Shown: positions 63,028 to 64,000 of the stretch, piece by piece
Numbering within the stretch: the first letter of the stretch is position 1
Layout of the letters: every line of letters begins with the position of its first letter
Assembly: GCA_008921705.1 (NCBI GenBank)
Contig: VFFE01009205.1
Location: 4,357,821-4,421,820 of the forward strand
Source of the DNA: Burhinus oedicnemus
Taxonomy: Eukaryota > Chordata > Aves > Charadriiformes > Burhinidae
Length of the DNA stretch: 64,000 nt
Direction: 5' to 3'
Program-made: the position numbers and the translations under genes
Notes under the pieces: generated by a model
What the model was told of the DNA's origin: nothing
The model's database searches: none
The model's input: the letters and a program-made list of their open reading frames with translations, nothing else

Positions 63028-64000
63028 CCCCCAAAAGACTGTAGTGAATAACTTTTGCACAGTGTTGCACTCATCCTGCTGCTTTTTTGAAATAAAACAG
63101 CTTTTGAGGACAGGAACTGCTGTGCAGCATGAACTTTTAAACAAGGAATGACCTATTTTCTTGCTTCTGTGCTCTCTGCTACTTCCTTTTTACTGCCTAG
63201 AGCCACAAAAGAGACTTAGGGAGGGGAGGTATTAGGAAACCTTTCCTGAGGTGGAGTAGCCACCTTATCATTTTATTTGTAGTTTTTCCTGTTAGGGCAC
63301 AGGAAAAACACTTTTCTATACTGAAGCCTTGCTTTTACACCAAGAATCCTCTTTCCATTTTTGGCCGCTTAGATTAAACAGACACTATGTTATTAAAGGA
63401 ATGAAGATGCAAATGAAATGTGTTAGCTTCCTTATATGTCAACATTTGGTGCTGGTGGTGGGGACAATCAAATCTACCTTCTGAGCTATGTTATTTCTGG
63501 TCTGTTGTTTGGATAATGTAGTGGCGAAAGGGAAACGAAACCAGCATGTCAGAAATGAGATTGTGGATGTGAAAGGAGCGGTTCGTAAGAGCAATGAACA
63601 AGACTGGGTAAAAGCTCAAAGGCATACAAATAAATTAATACGTCTATGAGATTGAAAGGATGAAGCACATGTCACAAAATATGACTTGGAGATTAGAATA
63701 CAGACACTGCAGAGAAATAAGTGTAGGCATTTAGACATAAAAAACCTAGAGCAAAGTAAATGTGTTCTGGATCAGATTTCACAGCCGGTCTGTCTCTTTG
63801 CACTGCTCCAGAGCTGGAATCTCAGGCTCACTCAGCTTCCCTTTACAGCTGGATTGCATTAGCTTTGCAGCACGGAGGAGCCAGGATTTGTGTAGCTCTG
63901 GCTCCTTGGCCCTGAAGGGCCAATAATAAGTAAAATATTGGCACAGGAAAGGAGTGTTGTGGGATTATTTTGGAGGCTAAAGAACTCACAGTTTCAATAT
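63028..64000. other. Unique DNA at the right edge, no gene seen
   Basis: Nothing recognisable. The GC content rises a little at 63780-63930, where GGCTCCTTGGCCCTGAAGGG forms a small inverted-repeat-like stretch, but no exon borders or frame could be supported. Confidence 0.5.

Noticed and set aside
62811..63151. Several V/F/L/C-rich plus frames and an N/K/T-rich minus frame
   Set aside because: All are translations of the GT-rich tract.
1..64000. Bacterial-style features: operons, CRISPR arrays, rRNA or tRNA genes, insertion sequences
   Set aside because: Nothing of the kind is present. The CR1 elements and avian LTR identify the DNA as a vertebrate nuclear genome, and no intact tRNA cloverleaf or snRNA sequence was recognised.

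Overview
This window is vertebrate nuclear DNA, and the repeats point to a bird. Seven CR1 (chicken repeat 1) LINE fragments are present. Several keep the CR1 3' tail made of ATTCTATGA-type units, and there is one solo long terminal repeat (LTR) of a common avian endogenous retrovirus type. The sequence is AT-rich with few CpGs. I see no ribosome-binding sites, operons, rRNA, tRNA or CRISPR arrays. The layout is that of an intergenic region or a very long intron. No complete gene can be supported, and the open reading frames of 60-146 codons are about what chance gives in AT-rich DNA.

Layout. 1-2.6 kb: AT-rich unique DNA with a TTAATTAA-rich array (674-742). 2.63-3.19 kb: a solo LTR with TG...CA ends, a TATA box, an ATTAAA signal and a perfect 5-bp target-site duplication. 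4.09-4.25 kb: CR1, minus. 4.25-12.9 kb: unique DNA. 12.94-13.31 kb: an island of higher GC made of an old CR1 fragment, a roughly 30-bp minisatellite of four units and a 16-bp tandem duplication. 13.3-28.7 kb: unique DNA with a purine-rich block near 18.8-19.05 kb. 28.7-29.8 kb: two CR1 copies in opposite orientations, 5' end to 5' end; the minus copy keeps a broken reverse-transcriptase C-terminus. 36.8-38.0 kb: two plus-strand CR1 fragments. 38.9 kb: a CAA microsatellite. 45.1 kb: another minus CR1. 49.66-50.4 kb: a possible tRNA-derived (MIR-like) SINE relic followed by an LTR-like relic. 62.9 kb: a GTTT-rich tract.

The only hint of a gene is on the minus strand between 60.0 and 47.3 kb. 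Three short open segments there are bounded by good splice-site matches, and the last ends in a stop codon. They could be the 3' exons of a gene that starts beyond the right edge, but this was spotted by eye and the false-positive rate is high. I found no convincing undescribed system here. The most useful leads are the candidate terminal exons, the CpG-rich minisatellite island and the inverted CR1 pair.
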